Counted from the stretch's first letter, positions 1-10,479 are shown. The stretch is DNA of 64,000 nucleotides from Methylobacterium aquaticum (GCF_016804325.1 NZ_CP043627.1:1427501-1491500); one strand, 5' to 3'. Notes: generated from the sequence alone by a model not told the origin. Translations and numbers: made by a program.

Positions 1-396
1 GTCGTGCCCGGCCGATCGGGCCAGCGGGCCGTCCTGGCCCCAGCCGGTCATGCGGCCGTAGACGAGGCGCGGGTTGCGGGCGAGCACGACGTCCGGCCCG
101 AGGCCGAGCCGCTCCATCACGCCGGGCCTGAATCCCTCGATCAGGGCATCGGCCGTCTCCAAAAGTGCGAGAGTGCTGGCGAGGTCGCCCGGATCCTTCA
201 GGTCGACCGTCACGGTCGGGCGGCCGCGCGCCACCACGTTCTTCGAATAGGGATCGCTGCCCCCTGGCCGGTCGAGCCGGACCAGCTCGGCACCCATGTC
301 GGCGAGCAGCATCGCCGCGAACGGGCCGGGGCCGATGCCGGCGAATTCGACGATGCGTAGCCCTGCGAGCGGCCCGCCCTGCCCGGCTGGATTCAT
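1..396 (-). CDS. CaiB/BaiF family CoA-transferase, N-terminal part
   Basis: Class III CoA-transferase or alpha-methylacyl-CoA racemase-like enzyme, acting on acyl-CoA esters in the cytoplasm. Only the first 132 codons are present; the frame runs off the left edge. The start is the ATG at 394-396. Family signs are the early GLRIVEFAG strand (residues 12-20), [11 protein letters not shown] at about 32-42 and the VDLKDPGD segment near residue 65, followed by the [16 protein letters not shown] stretch typical of the family. The catalytic aspartate region lies outside the window, so the substrate cannot be inferred. It is divergent from an SDR and an acyl-CoA dehydrogenase, which fits a shared acyl-CoA breakdown function. 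Confidence 0.85.
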   Translation of the reverse strand, partial: MNPAGQGGPLAGLRIVEFAGIGPGPFAAMLLADMGAELVRLDRPGGSDPYSKNVVARGRPTVTVDLKDPGDLASTLALLETADALIEGFRPGVMERLGLGPDVVLARNPRLVYGRMTGWGQDGPLARSAGHD

Positions 397-612
397 GCTG
401 TCTCCCCCCCGATGCCGCGGTGATCCGACGGCTGTTGTCGCTTGAGGCGCCGCCTTGACGATGCTCGGCCCGGCCCATAGCGATGGGCCGCAAGGAGCCC
501 TTCGCCTAGCAGACCGGCCGGCACCCCGTCATGGGAGATGCGGCATCGGCGCAAAGCGACGAGGGGCCGTCACCCACCGGTCGAGTGGGGACGAGGATCG
601 GGGAGGACGCGC

Positions 613-1374
613 ATGAAGGTCAACGGCGTAGCGGCCATCGTCACGGGCGGCGGTTCGGGCTTGGGCGCGGCGACCGGCCGGGCGCTGGCGGCGGCGGGCG
701 CGAAGGTCGCGCTCCTCGACCTCAACGAGGGCGCCGCCGCGGAGGTCGCGGGCGAGATCGGCGGCCTCGCCCTCCCCTGCGACGTGAGCGATGCAGGCAG
801 CGCCGAGGCGGCGGTGGCCCGGGCGGCGGAGGCACACGGCCCGGCCCGCATCCTGGTCAACTGCGCCGGCGTCGCCACCGCCGGCCGCATCGTCGGCCGC
901 AACGGCCCGCTCGATCTCGCGGCCTATTCCAAGGTGATCCAGGTCAACCTGATCGGCAGCTTCAACCTGATGCGGCTGGTGGCGGCCGGCGCCCTGGCGC
1001 TCGATCCGCTGGAAGGGGGCGAGCGCGGCGTCATCATCTCGACCGCCTCGGTCGCGGCCTATGAGGGCCAGGTCGGCCAGGCGGCCTACGCGTCCTCGAA
1101 GGCCGGCATCGTCGGCCTGACCCTGCCGGCGGCGCGGGAATTCGCGCCGGCCGGGATCCGGGTCTGCGCCATCGCGCCCGGCATCTTCGAGACGCCGATG
1201 CTGCGCGGCCTGCCGCAGGAGGTGCAGGATTCGCTCGGCGCCGCGGTGCCGTTCCCATCGCGGCTGGGCAAGCCGGAGGAATATGCCAGGCTGGCGATGG
1301 CGATCATCGACAACCCGATGCTCAACGGCGAGGTCATCCGCCTCGACGGGGCGTTGCGGATGCAGGCGAAGTAG
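613..1374 (+). CDS. SDR dehydrogenase, 3-hydroxyacyl-CoA dehydrogenase type II-like
   Basis: NAD(P)-dependent short-chain dehydrogenase of 253 residues, resembling the HSD17B10 group (2-methyl-3-hydroxybutyryl-CoA/3-hydroxyacyl-CoA dehydrogenase). The cofactor motif TGGGSGLG lies at residues 11-18, the NCAG motif near 85, and the catalytic Ser (ISTAS), Tyr and Lys (YASSK) at about 142-162. The C-terminal GEVIRLDGALRM is characteristic of this subgroup. The ATG at 613 follows GGGGAGGACGC, a good ribosome-binding site; a longer in-frame extension from 538 has none. The next gene, an acyl-CoA dehydrogenase, starts 27 bases downstream, so the two are probably co-transcribed in fatty acid or branched-chain amino acid degradation. 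The exact acyl chain is unknown. Confidence 0.88.
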   Translation: MKVNGVAAIVTGGGSGLGAATGRALAAAGAKVALLDLNEGAAAEVAGEIGGLALPCDVSDAGSAEAAVARAAEAHGPARILVNCAGVATAGRIVGRNGPLDLAAYSKVIQVNLIGSFNLMRLVAAGALALDPLEGGERGVIISTASVAAYEGQVGQAAYASSKAGIVGLTLPAAREFAPAGIRVCAIAPGIFETPMLRGLPQEVQDSLGAAVPFPSRLGKPEEYARLAMAIIDNPMLNGEVIRLDGALRMQAK

Positions 1375-1401
1375 GCGGACGAAACGAGGGGGAACTGCGC
1401 G

Positions 1402-2530
1402 ATGCTGAGCGACGACCAGATCCTGATCCGCGATACCGCCCGAAGCTTCGCGCAGGAGCGACTGAAGCCGTTCTCGGCCGAGTGGGACCGGGAGGCGCGT
1501 TTCCCGAGGGAGGCCATCGCCGAGATGGGCGCGCTCGGCTTCATGGGCATGCTGGTGCCCGAGGAGCATGGCGGTGCCGCCGTCGACCACGTCGCCTACG
1601 CGCTCGCCATCGAGGAGGTGGCGGCCGGCGACGGCGCGGTCTCGACGGTGATGAGCGTGCATAATTCGGTCGGCTGCATGCCGATCCTGAAATTCGGCAG
1701 CGAGGAACAGAAGGCGCGGTTCCTCGGCCCGCTCGCCCGCGGCGAGCAGCTGGGCGCCTTCTGCCTGACGGAGCCGGGGCAGGATCGGATGCCGCCGCCC
1801 TCAAGACCCGGGCGCGGCGCTCCGGCAATGCCTGGGTGCTCTCGGGCACCAAGCAGTTCATCACCTCGGGGGCGAATGCCGACATCGCCATCGTGTTCGC
1901 GGTGACCGATCCGGAGGCGGGCAAGCGCGGCATCTCGGCCTTCATCGTGCCGACCAGGACCCCCGGCTACAAGGTGGCGCGCATCGAGCACAAGCTCGGC
2001 CAGCGCTGCTCGGACACCGCCCAGATCGTGTTCGAGGACATGGAGCTGACGCCCGACCTGATGCTCGGCCAGGAGGGCGAGGGCTGAAGATCGCGCTCTC
2101 GAACCTCGAGGGCGGGCGCATCGGCATCGCCGCGCAAGCCGTCGGCATGGCCCGCGCCGCCTTCGAGGCGGCGCTGTCCTATGCGGGCGAGCGCGAGACC
2201 TTCGGGCAGAGAATCGACCGGCACCAGGCGGTGGCCTTCCGGCTCGCCGACATGGCGACGCGGATCGAGGCCGCGCGCCTCCTGGTGCTGAACGCCGCGC
2301 GGCTGCGCGATGCCGGGCAGCCCTGCCTGAAGGAGGCGGCGATGGCCAAGCTCTTCGCCTCCGAGATGGCGGAGGCGGTCTGCTCCGACGCGATCCAGAT
2401 CCACGGCGGCTACGGCTACCTCGCCGACTACCCGGTCGAGCAGATCTATCGCGATGTGCGGGTGTGCCAGATCTACGAGGGCACCAGCGACGTCCAGCGC
2501 ATCGTGATCAGCCGGGCGCTCACGGCATGA
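1402..2530 (+). CDS. Acyl-CoA dehydrogenase, two frameshifts in the given sequence
   Basis: FAD-dependent acyl-CoA dehydrogenase that introduces a 2,3-double bond. The reading frame breaks near 1778 (run GGGG after gagcc) and near 2085 (gagggctgaag). Adding one base at each site gives a continuous protein of 376 residues, the normal length. Motifs then follow in order: [17 protein letters not shown] (FAD/substrate loop), [14 protein letters not shown], the GERETFGQ segment, [10 protein letters not shown], and the C-terminal [16 protein letters not shown]. Before repair the product would stop after about 168 residues. Both lesions are single missing bases, as elsewhere in this window, so a consensus error is more likely than a true pseudogene. 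It follows the SDR gene in the same operon. Confidence 0.85.
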
Positions 2531-2775
2531 TTGCCGATCGTTGCGTCATCCGGCAGGATCAGTCCTCGCTCATTCAGCGCCAGTTCATCGCCGGGCGGCC
2601 GAGGACTTCGGGCACGGTCACGGGTCGCGGCGGCGGTGGACATCGTCCGGCCTAGGCCGTTTCGTGGCGCGGGACCGGCACGGCGGTCGCGTTTTAACGG
2701 CTGCTTAATTTCTTTGACGTTGTGTCGAGACCCGCCCGGAGTTCCGGCATCGACCTGCCGGCAAGGAGCGTCGTG

Positions 2776-5362
2776 GTGCATCTTCGTCCCGACCGCGAGG
2801 CCGAACGGCTCTCCGACCTCCAGTCCCTCGGCATTCTGGACACGCCGCCGGAGGCTCATTTCGACGCGGTCTGCCGCCTCGCCCGCACGCTGTTCCGGGT
2901 GCCCTATGCCTGGATCTCGCTGGTCGACGCCGACCGGCTGTGGTGCAAGGCGTCGTCCGGCATCCAGTTCGGGCCTCTCGCCCGGGACGCGGCCTTCTGC
3001 CACCGCGCCATCCTGGGCGACGCGCCGCTGATGGTCGAGGATGCGGTGCGCGACCCGCGCTTTCGCGACGTCGCGGCGGTGGCGGGAGCGCCGGGCCTGC
3101 GTTTCTATGCCGGCGCCCCGCTGGTGCTGCGGCCCGGCCTCGCCCTCGGCACCCTCTGCCTCGCCGACACCGTCCCGCGCCGGCTCTCGGACGAGGAGAC
3201 CGCGCAATTCGCCGACCTCACGGCGGTCGTTGTGGCGCAGCTCCGCCACTACGAGGCCCGGGCGGCCAGCGAGGCGGAGGCCGCGGCCCGGCGGGCGAGC
3301 GAGGAGGCCCTGGCCAGCGCCAACCGCAACCTGCTCCTGGCCGAGCAGATGGCCCATATCGGCCATTGGCGCGTCGATCTCGTCTCCGGGGCCACGACCT
3401 GGTCGGACGAGGTCTGCCGCATGCACGGGCGGGCGCCGGGCGATCCCGCCTCCGACGTGGCGGAGGCCCTGTCCTACTACCACCCGGAGGACCGCGAGCG
3501 GATCGCCGGCCTCGTCACGCGGGCGCGGGAGCACCGGACCGGTTTCCACTTCAAGGCGCGGATCGTGCGGCGCGACGGCGAGGAGCGGACCATCGTCTCC
3601 CGCGGCATCTGCGAGGTGGACGAGTCCGGCGCGGCCAAGGCCCTGTTCGGCAGCGTGCAGGACGTGACCGAGAGCGACCGGGCGGAAGCCGAGCTGCGCG
3701 CCAGCACCGCCCTCCTCGACGCCACCCTGGAGCACATGGACCAGGGCCTGATGATGGTCGACGAGGCCGGGATCGTGCGGGTGTGCAACGAGCGCGCGAT
3801 CGCGCTTCTCGACCTGCCGCGGGACCTGATGCGCGGGGCCCGACCTTCGACGCGGTGCGGTGCCACCAGATCGCGACAGGCGACTTCGCGGGCTGCGACT
3901 CCGGCTTGCGCGATCAGGTCGCCTACGGGCCGCTCACCGGCCATCCGCACACCTACGAGCGCACCCGGCCGAACGGCACCGTGCTGGAGATCCGCACCGT
4001 GGCGCTTCCCACCGGCGGGGCGGTGCGGACCTATACCGACGTCACGGCGCGCAAGGCGGCGGACGCGCAACTCGCCCACATGGCCCGGCACGACGGCCTG
4101 ACCGGGCTGCCGAACCGGGCTCTGTTCCACGACAGCCTCGGCCGGCGCCTCGCCGCCTTGCGGCGCCATGGCGGGAGTTGCGGCGTGCTCTGCCTCGACC
4201 TCGATGCGTTCAAGGCGGTCAACGACACGAACGGCCACGCGGCGGGCGACGCCCTCCTGCGCGAGGTGGCCCGGCGGATCCGCGCCGTCCTGCGGCAGGA
4301 GGACCTGCCGGCGCGCCTGGGGGCGACGAGTTCGCGATCCTGCTCGGCGGCGACGCCGATCCGGCCCGTGCCGCCGCGACGGCGGAGCGCCTGGTCGCCT
4401 CCCTGCGCGAGCCGGTGGATCTCGGCGGGCGGGAGGCGACGGTCGGGGTCAGCATCGGGATCGCCTTCGCGCCCGGGCATGGGGATGACGGCGACACCCT
4501 GCTCAAGCGGGCCGATCTCGCGCTCTACCGGGCGAAATCCGAGGGGCGCAACACCTATCGGATCTTCGCCGCCGCCATGGACCGGGCGGCGAAGGCGCGT
4601 CACCGCCGCGAGGTCGACCTGCGCCTCGCACTCCAGCGCGGCGAGTTCGCCCTGGATTACCAGCCGGTCTTCGATCTCGCGCGGGGCCGGGTCGCGGCGG
4701 TCGAGGCGCTGCTGCGCTGGAACCACCCGGTCCGCGGCCGGCTCGCCCCCGACGCGTTTCTCCCGTTCGCCGAGGAGACCGGCCTGATCGTGCCGCTGGG
4801 CGAATGGGTTCTGCGCAGCGCGCTGCGCGACGCCCGGGCGCTGCCGCCGGGGATGCGGGTGGTGGTGAACGTCGCGGGGGCGCAGCTGCGCCAGGGCGGT
4901 CTCGTCTCCGCCCTCCGCGCTGCGCTCTCGGCGGCCGGGACACCGCCCGACCGCCTGGAGCTCGACATCGCCGAGGGCGCGGCCGCCGCGGCGGGCGGGC
5001 CGCTCACGGAGCTCGCCGCCCTCGGGATCGGGCTCGCCTTCGACGATTTCGGCGCCGGCGCCTCCTCCCTCGGCGCGCTGCAGCGCCTGCCCTTCGGGCG
5101 GATCAAGCTCGACCGCACCCTGTCGGCCGGCCCGGACGGCGCCGGCCTGATGAGCGCCGTCATCGGCCTCGGTCGGGCGCTCGGCCGGGAGGTCGTCGCC
5201 AAGGGCGTCGAGACCGAGGCGCAGCTCGCCGCCGTGCGGGAGGCGGGCTGCACCGGGGCGCAAGGGTTCCTGCTCGGCCGGCCGATGCCGCTCGGCGAGC
5301 TCGCGCCCGTGCTCGGGCGGGCGCTCACACCCCCCGGAACACGGCGTAGCCGAAGCGCGTGA
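2776..5362 (+). CDS. GAF-PAS-PAS-GGDEF-EAL cyclic-di-GMP signalling protein, two frameshifts
   Basis: Predicted sensor that makes and/or degrades cyclic di-GMP; no membrane segment is seen, so it is probably cytoplasmic. After adding one base near 3838 (GGGGCCC) and one near 4318 (GGGGG) it has about 862 residues: GAF (about 15-150), PAS (about 190-300), a PAS_7-like domain (about 310-430), GGDEF, then EAL. The GGDEF motif itself is restored by the second repair. The EAL domain keeps EALLRW, DDFGAG and IKLDR, but the ELTE position reads ELDI and the EGVE position reads KGVE, so phosphodiesterase activity is doubtful. The start is GTG 2773 or 2776, preceded by AAGGAG at 2763-2768. Its end overlaps the convergent hydroxyisourate hydrolase gene by 38 bases. 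Confidence 0.85.
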
Positions 5363-5678
5363 ACTTCAGCGGCAGGTGGTGATGCTCCGCCGCATCGGCG
5401 AGGGTGAAGCGGAACGGCACCCGGTCGAGGAAATGCGGGCCGGGATGCCCCCGCGCGGTGAAGTAGTCGCCGAGGTGGAACACCGCCTCGTAGATGCCGG
5501 GTGAGATCCCGACCCCGCGCACGACCGGATGGTCGAAGGTGCCGTCCCTCCCGATCACCCCCTCGGCGACCGGGCGCGGGCCCGACTCCTCCAGGGCCGC
5601 GAGGGTGACCCGCAGGCCGAGGGCCGGGCAGCCCTCCGCCACGTCGACCGCATGGACCGAGATGCCGCCCCCCCTCAT
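5325..5678 (-). CDS. uraH: 5-hydroxyisourate hydrolase
   Basis: Transthyretin-related protein of 117 residues that hydrolyses 5-hydroxyisourate in the purine-to-allantoin pathway. The N-terminal ISVHAVDVAEGCPALGL carries the conserved His; the central RDGTFDHPV and the C-terminal HHLPLKFTRFGY match the family. The usual C-terminal YRGS reads FRGV here, a variant of a conserved motif. The ATG overlaps the stop of the upstream amidase gene (ATGA at 5675-5678), so translation is probably coupled. Together with the amidase this suggests handling of a ureide or other amide nitrogen compound. The 3' end overlaps the convergent GGDEF-EAL gene. Confidence 0.85.
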   Translation of the reverse strand: MRGGGISVHAVDVAEGCPALGLRVTLAALEESGPRPVAEGVIGRDGTFDHPVVRGVGISPGIYEAVFHLGDYFTARGHPGPHFLDRVPFRFTLADAAEHHHLPLKFTRFGYAVFRGV

Positions 5679-7092
5679 CGGACGGCCTCCCGCGCCCCGG
5701 CGGTTCCGGGCAGGGCCGGCCAGCGATCGGCGAAGGGGCGGCGGCTCTCCAACGCCTCGGCGAGGTCGAGGAGCAGGTCGTCGCGGCCGAAACCCGCCAC
5801 GAGGTGGAGGCCGATCGGCATCCCGTCCGGTGCCGGATCGACCGGCAGGCTCAGACCCGGCAGGGCGGCGGCGTTGACCCAGCCCGAATAGACCGCGTGG
5901 CCGCGGGGACCGACCGGCTGCCCGTCGATCACCTCCGGATAGACCGCATCCGCCGCCCAGGGCATCGCCGCCGCCGAGGGGTGACGAGGAGGTCGATCTC
6001 CGTGAACGCGGCGTTCGCGGCGTTGCGCAGGGCCTGCACCCGCTCGAGGACAGCGGCGAGCAGGGTGGCGGGAGCCCGCCTGCCCTCTTCGGCCATGGCC
6101 CGGTACGGCGCGCTCGCCCGGGCGGCCAGCGCCGGATCGGCCTCGAACAGGCGGGCGAGGCCGATCTTGCCGATCTCGGGCCACAGGGCGTTCAGGCCGG
6201 CGATCTCGAACGGCAGCGGCCCCTCCTGGATCTCCACGCCGAGCGCGTCGAGATGGCTGAGCGCCCGCCGGCACGCGGCGGCGACGACCGGATCGAGGGG
6301 CGCGTCGCCGATGCGCTCGACGTAGCGGGCGCGCAGGCGGCGCTCAGGCACCGGACCCGGCGCGAAGCTCGACCACAGCACCCGCGGATCGGCGCCCTGC
6401 ATCAGGTGCAGCACCGCACGGCTGTCGGCGACGGTGCGGGTCAGCGCGCCCGCCACCTCGAAATCGAGGAGCGGCGAGGGCAGGCCGCCCTGGCGCGGCA
6501 CCCGGCCGAGGCTGCTCTTCAGCCCGACGAGGCCGGTATGCGCGGCGGGACGGCGCAGGGATCCGCCGCCATCGGTGCCGAGCGCGATCGGCGCGTAGCC
6601 GGCGGCGGTCGCGGCAGCCCCGCCGCCGGTCGAGCCGCCGGGGGTGAGGGCGACGTTCCACGGGTTGCGGGTGACGCCGAAACGGGCAGATGCCGTGTAA
6701 CCTTGCACCGCGAATTCCGGCATCGTGGTCTTGGCCAGCATCACCAGGCCGGCGCGGCGGGCCCGCGCGACGGGCAGTTCGTCGTGGGGCGAGGGAGCGG
6801 CCTCGCCCGGCTCGGCATAGGTCGAGGGCAGCCCCTCGGTGACCAGGAATTCCTTCACGGTCATCGGCACGCCGTCGAGGGGCGAGAGCGGGGCGCCGGC
6901 GCGCCAGCGGGCGGCGCTCGCCTCGGCCTCGTCCCGGGCCCGCAGATTATCCCGGGCGATCGCGTTGAGGTGCGGCTCCCACGCGGCGGCGCGGGCCTGC
7001 CCCGCCTCCAGGGCGTCGACCGGCGAGGCGCGGCCCGCGGCGAAGAGCCGGCCGAGCCCGGTCGCGGAGAGCCGCCACAGCTCGGTGCTCAT
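5675..7092 (-). CDS. Amidase signature family hydrolase, one frameshift
   Basis: Amidase-signature enzyme that hydrolyses amide bonds with a Ser-cisSer-Lys triad. The frame breaks near 5981 (run of four C on the coding strand after GTCA); one extra C joins the halves into 472 residues, the family's usual length. The catalytic Lys is in VPMTVKEF (about residue 85), the cis-Ser region reads PGGSTGGGAA, and the nucleophile lies in GTDGGGSLRRPA. The substrate cannot be told from sequence; it resembles amidases annotated AtzF- or GatA-like. It is followed by uraH with an overlapping ATGA. It is divergent from a putrescine/spermidine-type ABC importer across about 107 bases, so the imported compound may be its substrate. 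Confidence 0.85.
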
Positions 7093-7199
7093 GCGGTGCC
7101 CCTCGCCATCAAGTCTTGGTCAGTCATGGGCTTTCCCGAAAATGGCATACGATTTGCGACGCTTGGGGCAGCAAGATCGATGCCGCAGGAACAGCCACC

Positions 7200-8324
7200 G
7201 TGACACCATCCGGCCTCCGCAACCAGACCCGATCCGACGGTCAGCAAGCCGAAGGCCGGTCCGTCGTGCTCGACGGCATCACCCACCGCTACGGCGGGGC
7301 CGTCGCGGTCGAGAACGTGAATCTCGACATCAAGGGCGGCGAGCTGGTCTCGCTGCTCGGGCCGTCGGGCTGCGGCAAGACCACGTTGCTGCGCATCGTC
7401 GCCGGCTTCCTGCGCCAAACCGAGGGGCGGGTGATCGTCGGGGATCAGGTCATCGACGCCCTGCCGCCGAGCCGGCGCGCCGTCGGCATCGTGTTCCAGA
7501 ACTACGCCCTGTTCCCGCACCTGACCGTGGCCGAGAACGTCGCCTATGGGCTCGCCGCCCGCGGCGCGCCGCGGGCCGAGCAGGCGGCCGAAGCCAAGAG
7601 GCTTCTCGACCTCGTGCAGCTGGGCCATGCAGGTGGCCGCTATCCACGCCAGCTCTCCGGCGGGCAGCAGCAGCGGGTCGCCCTCGCCCGCGCGCTCGCC
7701 ATCCGCCCGGCGGTCCTGCTCCTCGACGAGCCGTTCGCGGCCCTCGACAAGAACCTGCGCCTCGACATGCAGATCGAGGTGAAGCGCCTCCAGCGCGTCG
7801 CCGGGGTGACGACCCTGCTCGTCACGCACGACCAGGAAGAGGCCCTGTCGCTCTCCGACCGGGTGGCGGTCCTGTCGAACGGGCGGCTCGAGCAGTTCGC
7901 GGCGCCGACCACCGTCTACGATGCGCCGGAATCGCTGTTCGTCAACACCTTCGTCGGCTCGGCCAATGCTGTGCCGGGGGTGATGGTCGGGCAGGACGAC
8001 CAGGGGCCCCGCATCGCCCTGGATGCCGGGGGCGAGGTCGTGGCGAGACGGCTCGCCCGGCCGATCCTGCCGGGATCCCGGGTGACATTGTGCCTGCGGC
8101 CCGAGCACCTGCGCCTCACCGATGGGCAGGACGGCATCGCGGGCGTGGTCGAGATGGCCCTGCCGCTCGGCCCCACCGTCGTCCACGAGGTCCGGGTCGG
8201 GGCCGGGCGCCCGCTCAAGATCGCCGAGCCGCGCCTCGGCGGGGGCGGCTTGCGCCCGCCCGGCACGCCGGTGCGCATCGCCGTCGCCCCCGGCCTCGCC
8301 TCCGCCTTCCCGGCCGCCGCCTGA
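7200..8324 (+). CDS. ABC transporter ATPase, spermidine/putrescine type (PotA-like)
   Basis: ATPase subunit of 374 residues for a binding-protein-dependent importer. Walker A is GPSGCGKTT (about residues 58-66), the Q-loop is in VFQNYALFPH, the signature is LSGGQQQR, Walker B LLLDEPFAALD and the switch His is in LVTHDQEE. The C-terminal third is a TOBE domain. The start is the GTG at 7200, preceded by CAGGAAC; in-frame codons further upstream encode residues not conserved in the family. It heads a four-gene operon with a binding protein and two permeases, which defines the importer type. The substrate (polyamine, or another amine or amide) is inferred only from the family. Confidence 0.9.
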   Translation: MTPSGLRNQTRSDGQQAEGRSVVLDGITHRYGGAVAVENVNLDIKGGELVSLLGPSGCGKTTLLRIVAGFLRQTEGRVIVGDQVIDALPPSRRAVGIVFQNYALFPHLTVAENVAYGLAARGAPRAEQAAEAKRLLDLVQLGHAGGRYPRQLSGGQQQRVALARALAIRPAVLLLDEPFAALDKNLRLDMQIEVKRLQRVAGVTTLLVTHDQEEALSLSDRVAVLSNGRLEQFAAPTTVYDAPESLFVNTFVGSANAVPGVMVGQDDQGPRIALDAGGEVVARRLARPILPGSRVTLCLRPEHLRLTDGQDGIAGVVEMALPLGPTVVHEVRVGAGRPLKIAEPRLGGGGLRPPGTPVRIAVAPGLASAFPAAA

Positions 8325-8348
8325 CCTTTTGCCCGAGGAGCCTTTTCG

Positions 8349-9392
8349 ATGCTCGACCGCCGTACTCTCCTGACCACCGCCCTGTCGCTCGGCGCGATGG
8401 AGCTGTTTCCCGGCCTGTCCTACGCCCAGGCGCGGCCGCTGGTCTTCGCTACCTTCACCGGCAGCTGGGAGGAGGCGCACAAGGCCGTGCTGGTGCCGGC
8501 CTTCCGCAAGGAGACGGGCAACGCCCCGATCGTCCTCGACCCGATGCTGTCGGTCGACCAGATCGCCAAGGTCTCGGCCGCCAAGGCCAACCCGCCGATC
8601 GACGTGATGCTGCACGATCCCGGCCCGGCGCTCACCGCGCTGGCTCAGGATCTCGTCGAGCCCTACCCGGTCGAGCGCAGCGCCGCCTTCAAGGAGCTGA
8701 TCCCCGACGCGCAGGACCCGCACGGCCCGGCCGCCTTCTTCCAGGTCGTCGGCCTGACCTACAATCCCGATACGGTGAAGACCCCGCCAACCTCCTGGGC
8801 CGACCTGTGGCGGCCCGAATACAAGGGCCGGGTCGGCATCACCAACATGAACTCGACGCTGGGCACCGGCTTCATGGTCGAGATCGCCAAGATGCATGGC
8901 GGCTCGGAATCGAACATCGACCCCGCCTTCAAGGCGATGGAAAAGCTCAAGCCCAACCTCTCGGCGGTGGCGGCCAATCCCGGCGCGCTCGCCACCCTGT
9001 TCCAGCAGGGCCAGGTCGACATCTCGCCCGGCAACTTCAACGCGATCCAGATCCTGAAGGCCAAGGGCGTGCCGGTGGAGTTCGTGGCACCGAAGGAAGG
9101 CGCCATCGCGTTCAAGACGCTGATCCAGATCGTGAAGAACTCGCCCAACCGCGAGCTCGCCTTCAAGCTGATCGAGGCGGCGATCTCCGAGCCGGTCCAG
9201 ACCCGGCTGATGCAGGCGCCCTACCTGGTCGTTCCGACCAACACCAGGGTCAAGATGACCGGCGAGATCGCCCGGGTTCTCGCGAAGGACACCGACGACC
9301 TGAAGAAGAAGTTCGTGTTCCAGGACTGGAAGACGATCAACGCGCAGCGCCCGGCCTGGATCGAGCGGTTCAACCGCGAGATCAAGTTGTAA
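8349..9392 (+). CDS. ABC transporter substrate-binding protein, PotD/PotF-like
   Basis: Periplasmic binding protein of 347 residues that delivers the ligand to the importer. The N-terminus carries DRRTLLTTALSLG followed by a hydrophobic run and a signal cleavage region near SYAQA (residues 22-26). The double arginine suggests possible Tat export. The ATG at 8349 is preceded by GAGGAG with good spacing. The body has the extracellular solute-binding fold seen in PotD relatives (FATFTGSWEEAHK, SVDQIAKVSAAKANPPIDV, YKGRVGITNMNS). It ends three bases before a palindromic intergenic element that separates it from the permease genes. Confidence 0.88.
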   Translation: MLDRRTLLTTALSLGAMELFPGLSYAQARPLVFATFTGSWEEAHKAVLVPAFRKETGNAPIVLDPMLSVDQIAKVSAAKANPPIDVMLHDPGPALTALAQDLVEPYPVERSAAFKELIPDAQDPHGPAAFFQVVGLTYNPDTVKTPPTSWADLWRPEYKGRVGITNMNSTLGTGFMVEIAKMHGGSESNIDPAFKAMEKLKPNLSAVAANPGALATLFQQGQVDISPGNFNAIQILKAKGVPVEFVAPKEGAIAFKTLIQIVKNSPNRELAFKLIEAAISEPVQTRLMQAPYLVVPTNTRVKMTGEIARVLAKDTDDLKKKFVFQDWKTINAQRPAWIERFNREIKL

Positions 9393-9610
9393 CCCTGTAT
9401 TTGATCACCTCCTCCAGATCTCGAACCCTCCGCGTCATTCCGGGGCCGCGAAGCGGAGCCCGGAATCCATAACCGCGGATGGGACAAGATAAAGCGAACC
9501 GCGATCCGTCTCTTTCTGAACGATCTGAGGTTCTGGATTCCGGGCTCCGCTTTCGCGGCCCCGGAATGACGCGGAGGGTGTCAGTACTGTCGATCACATC
9601 AAACAGGCTC
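9391..9610. repeat. Palindromic intergenic element, family A copy 1
   Basis: A nested inverted repeat of about 220 bp fills the space between the binding-protein stop and the permease start. Outer boxes resemble CCTGTTTGATC (9394-9407, one base longer) and TCAAACAGGCTC (9599-9610). Inside, two arms of about 44 bp (9427-9469 and 9534-9577) are near-perfect reverse complements containing GTCATTCCGGGGC and GCGGAGCCCGGAATCCA. A related copy lies at 11294-11507 and a half copy at 29343-29420. It could fold as a long stem-loop in the mRNA and tune expression between the binding protein and the permeases. Confidence 0.85.
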
Positions 9611-9625
9611 TGAGGAATTGCCCCC

Positions 9626-10471
9626 GTGGCTCTGCCGGACGTCACCACCTACCCCTTGCGGCTGGCGAGCCCGCTCGCTGTCTTCTTCACCGCGTTCTTC
9701 GCCGCGCCCCTCGTCGCGCTGCTGGCCCTGTCGCTCCGCGGCGCGGACGGGGGCTACGGCCTGTCGCAATACGTGGCTTTCCTCGGCGACGGGTTCAGCC
9801 TCGGCGTGCTCCTCGGCACGCTCTGGCTCGGGCTGAAGGTGACGGCCGCCTGCCTGGTGCTCGGGCTGCCGCTGGCGCTCGTCGCCACCCGGGCCGGCGG
9901 CTGGGTGCGCGGCGTGATCATCCTGGCGGTCCTGACGCCGCTCCTCACCAGCGTCGTCATCCGCACCTTCGCGTGGATCGTGATCCTCGGGCGGCAGGGG
10001 GTGATCAACTCCCTGCTCTCCTCGCTGGGGCTGGTCGAGACGCCGGTGCGGATGCTCTACGCGGAAGGGGGCCTCGTCGCGGCCCTCGCCCAGGTGCAGA
10101 TGCCGCTCATGGTGCTGCCGCTGATGACGGCGCTCGCCCGCATCGACCCGAGCCTGTGGGATGCTTCGGAAGCCCTCGGCGCCGGGCGCTGGCGCACCTT
10201 CTTCCGTGTGACCCTACCGCTCTGCCTGCCGGGCCTGATCGCCGGCTCGGTCCTCACCTTCGCGGCGGCGATCTCAGGGTTCATCACCCAGTCGCTGATC
10301 GGCGGCGGGCAGATGCTGTTCATGCCCGGCTACATCTACCAGCAGGCCATCGCGCTCCAGAACTGGCCCTTCGCGGCGGCGATGTCGGTGATCTTCCTCG
10401 TCGCGGTGCTCGCCGTGGTGCTGGCCTTCAACGCGCTCGGCCGCCTCGCCCGCGGCTACGCGCAGACGTGA
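9626..10471 (+). CDS. ABC transporter permease, PotB-like
   Basis: Inner-membrane permease subunit of 281 residues with about six hydrophobic segments (first at LAVFFTAFFAAPLVALLALSL, residues 14-34, and the last at the C-terminus). The EAA-type cytoplasmic loop that contacts the ATPase reads EALGAGRWRTFFRVTLPLC near residue 187. The start is the GTG at 9626 after GAGGAATTG. It is the third gene of the polyamine-type importer and is followed after 8 bases by the second permease. Confidence 0.9.
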   Translation: MALPDVTTYPLRLASPLAVFFTAFFAAPLVALLALSLRGADGGYGLSQYVAFLGDGFSLGVLLGTLWLGLKVTAACLVLGLPLALVATRAGGWVRGVIILAVLTPLLTSVVIRTFAWIVILGRQGVINSLLSSLGLVETPVRMLYAEGGLVAALAQVQMPLMVLPLMTALARIDPSLWDASEALGAGRWRTFFRVTLPLCLPGLIAGSVLTFAAAISGFITQSLIGGGQMLFMPGYIYQQAIALQNWPFAAAMSVIFLVAVLAVVLAFNALGRLARGYAQT

Positions 10472-10479
10472 GAGTGACG

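Noticed and set aside
1402..2530. Acyl-CoA dehydrogenase as a decayed pseudogene
   Set aside because: Both breaks are single missing bases of the same kind seen in purL and glnII; no other damage is present, so sequence error is more likely.
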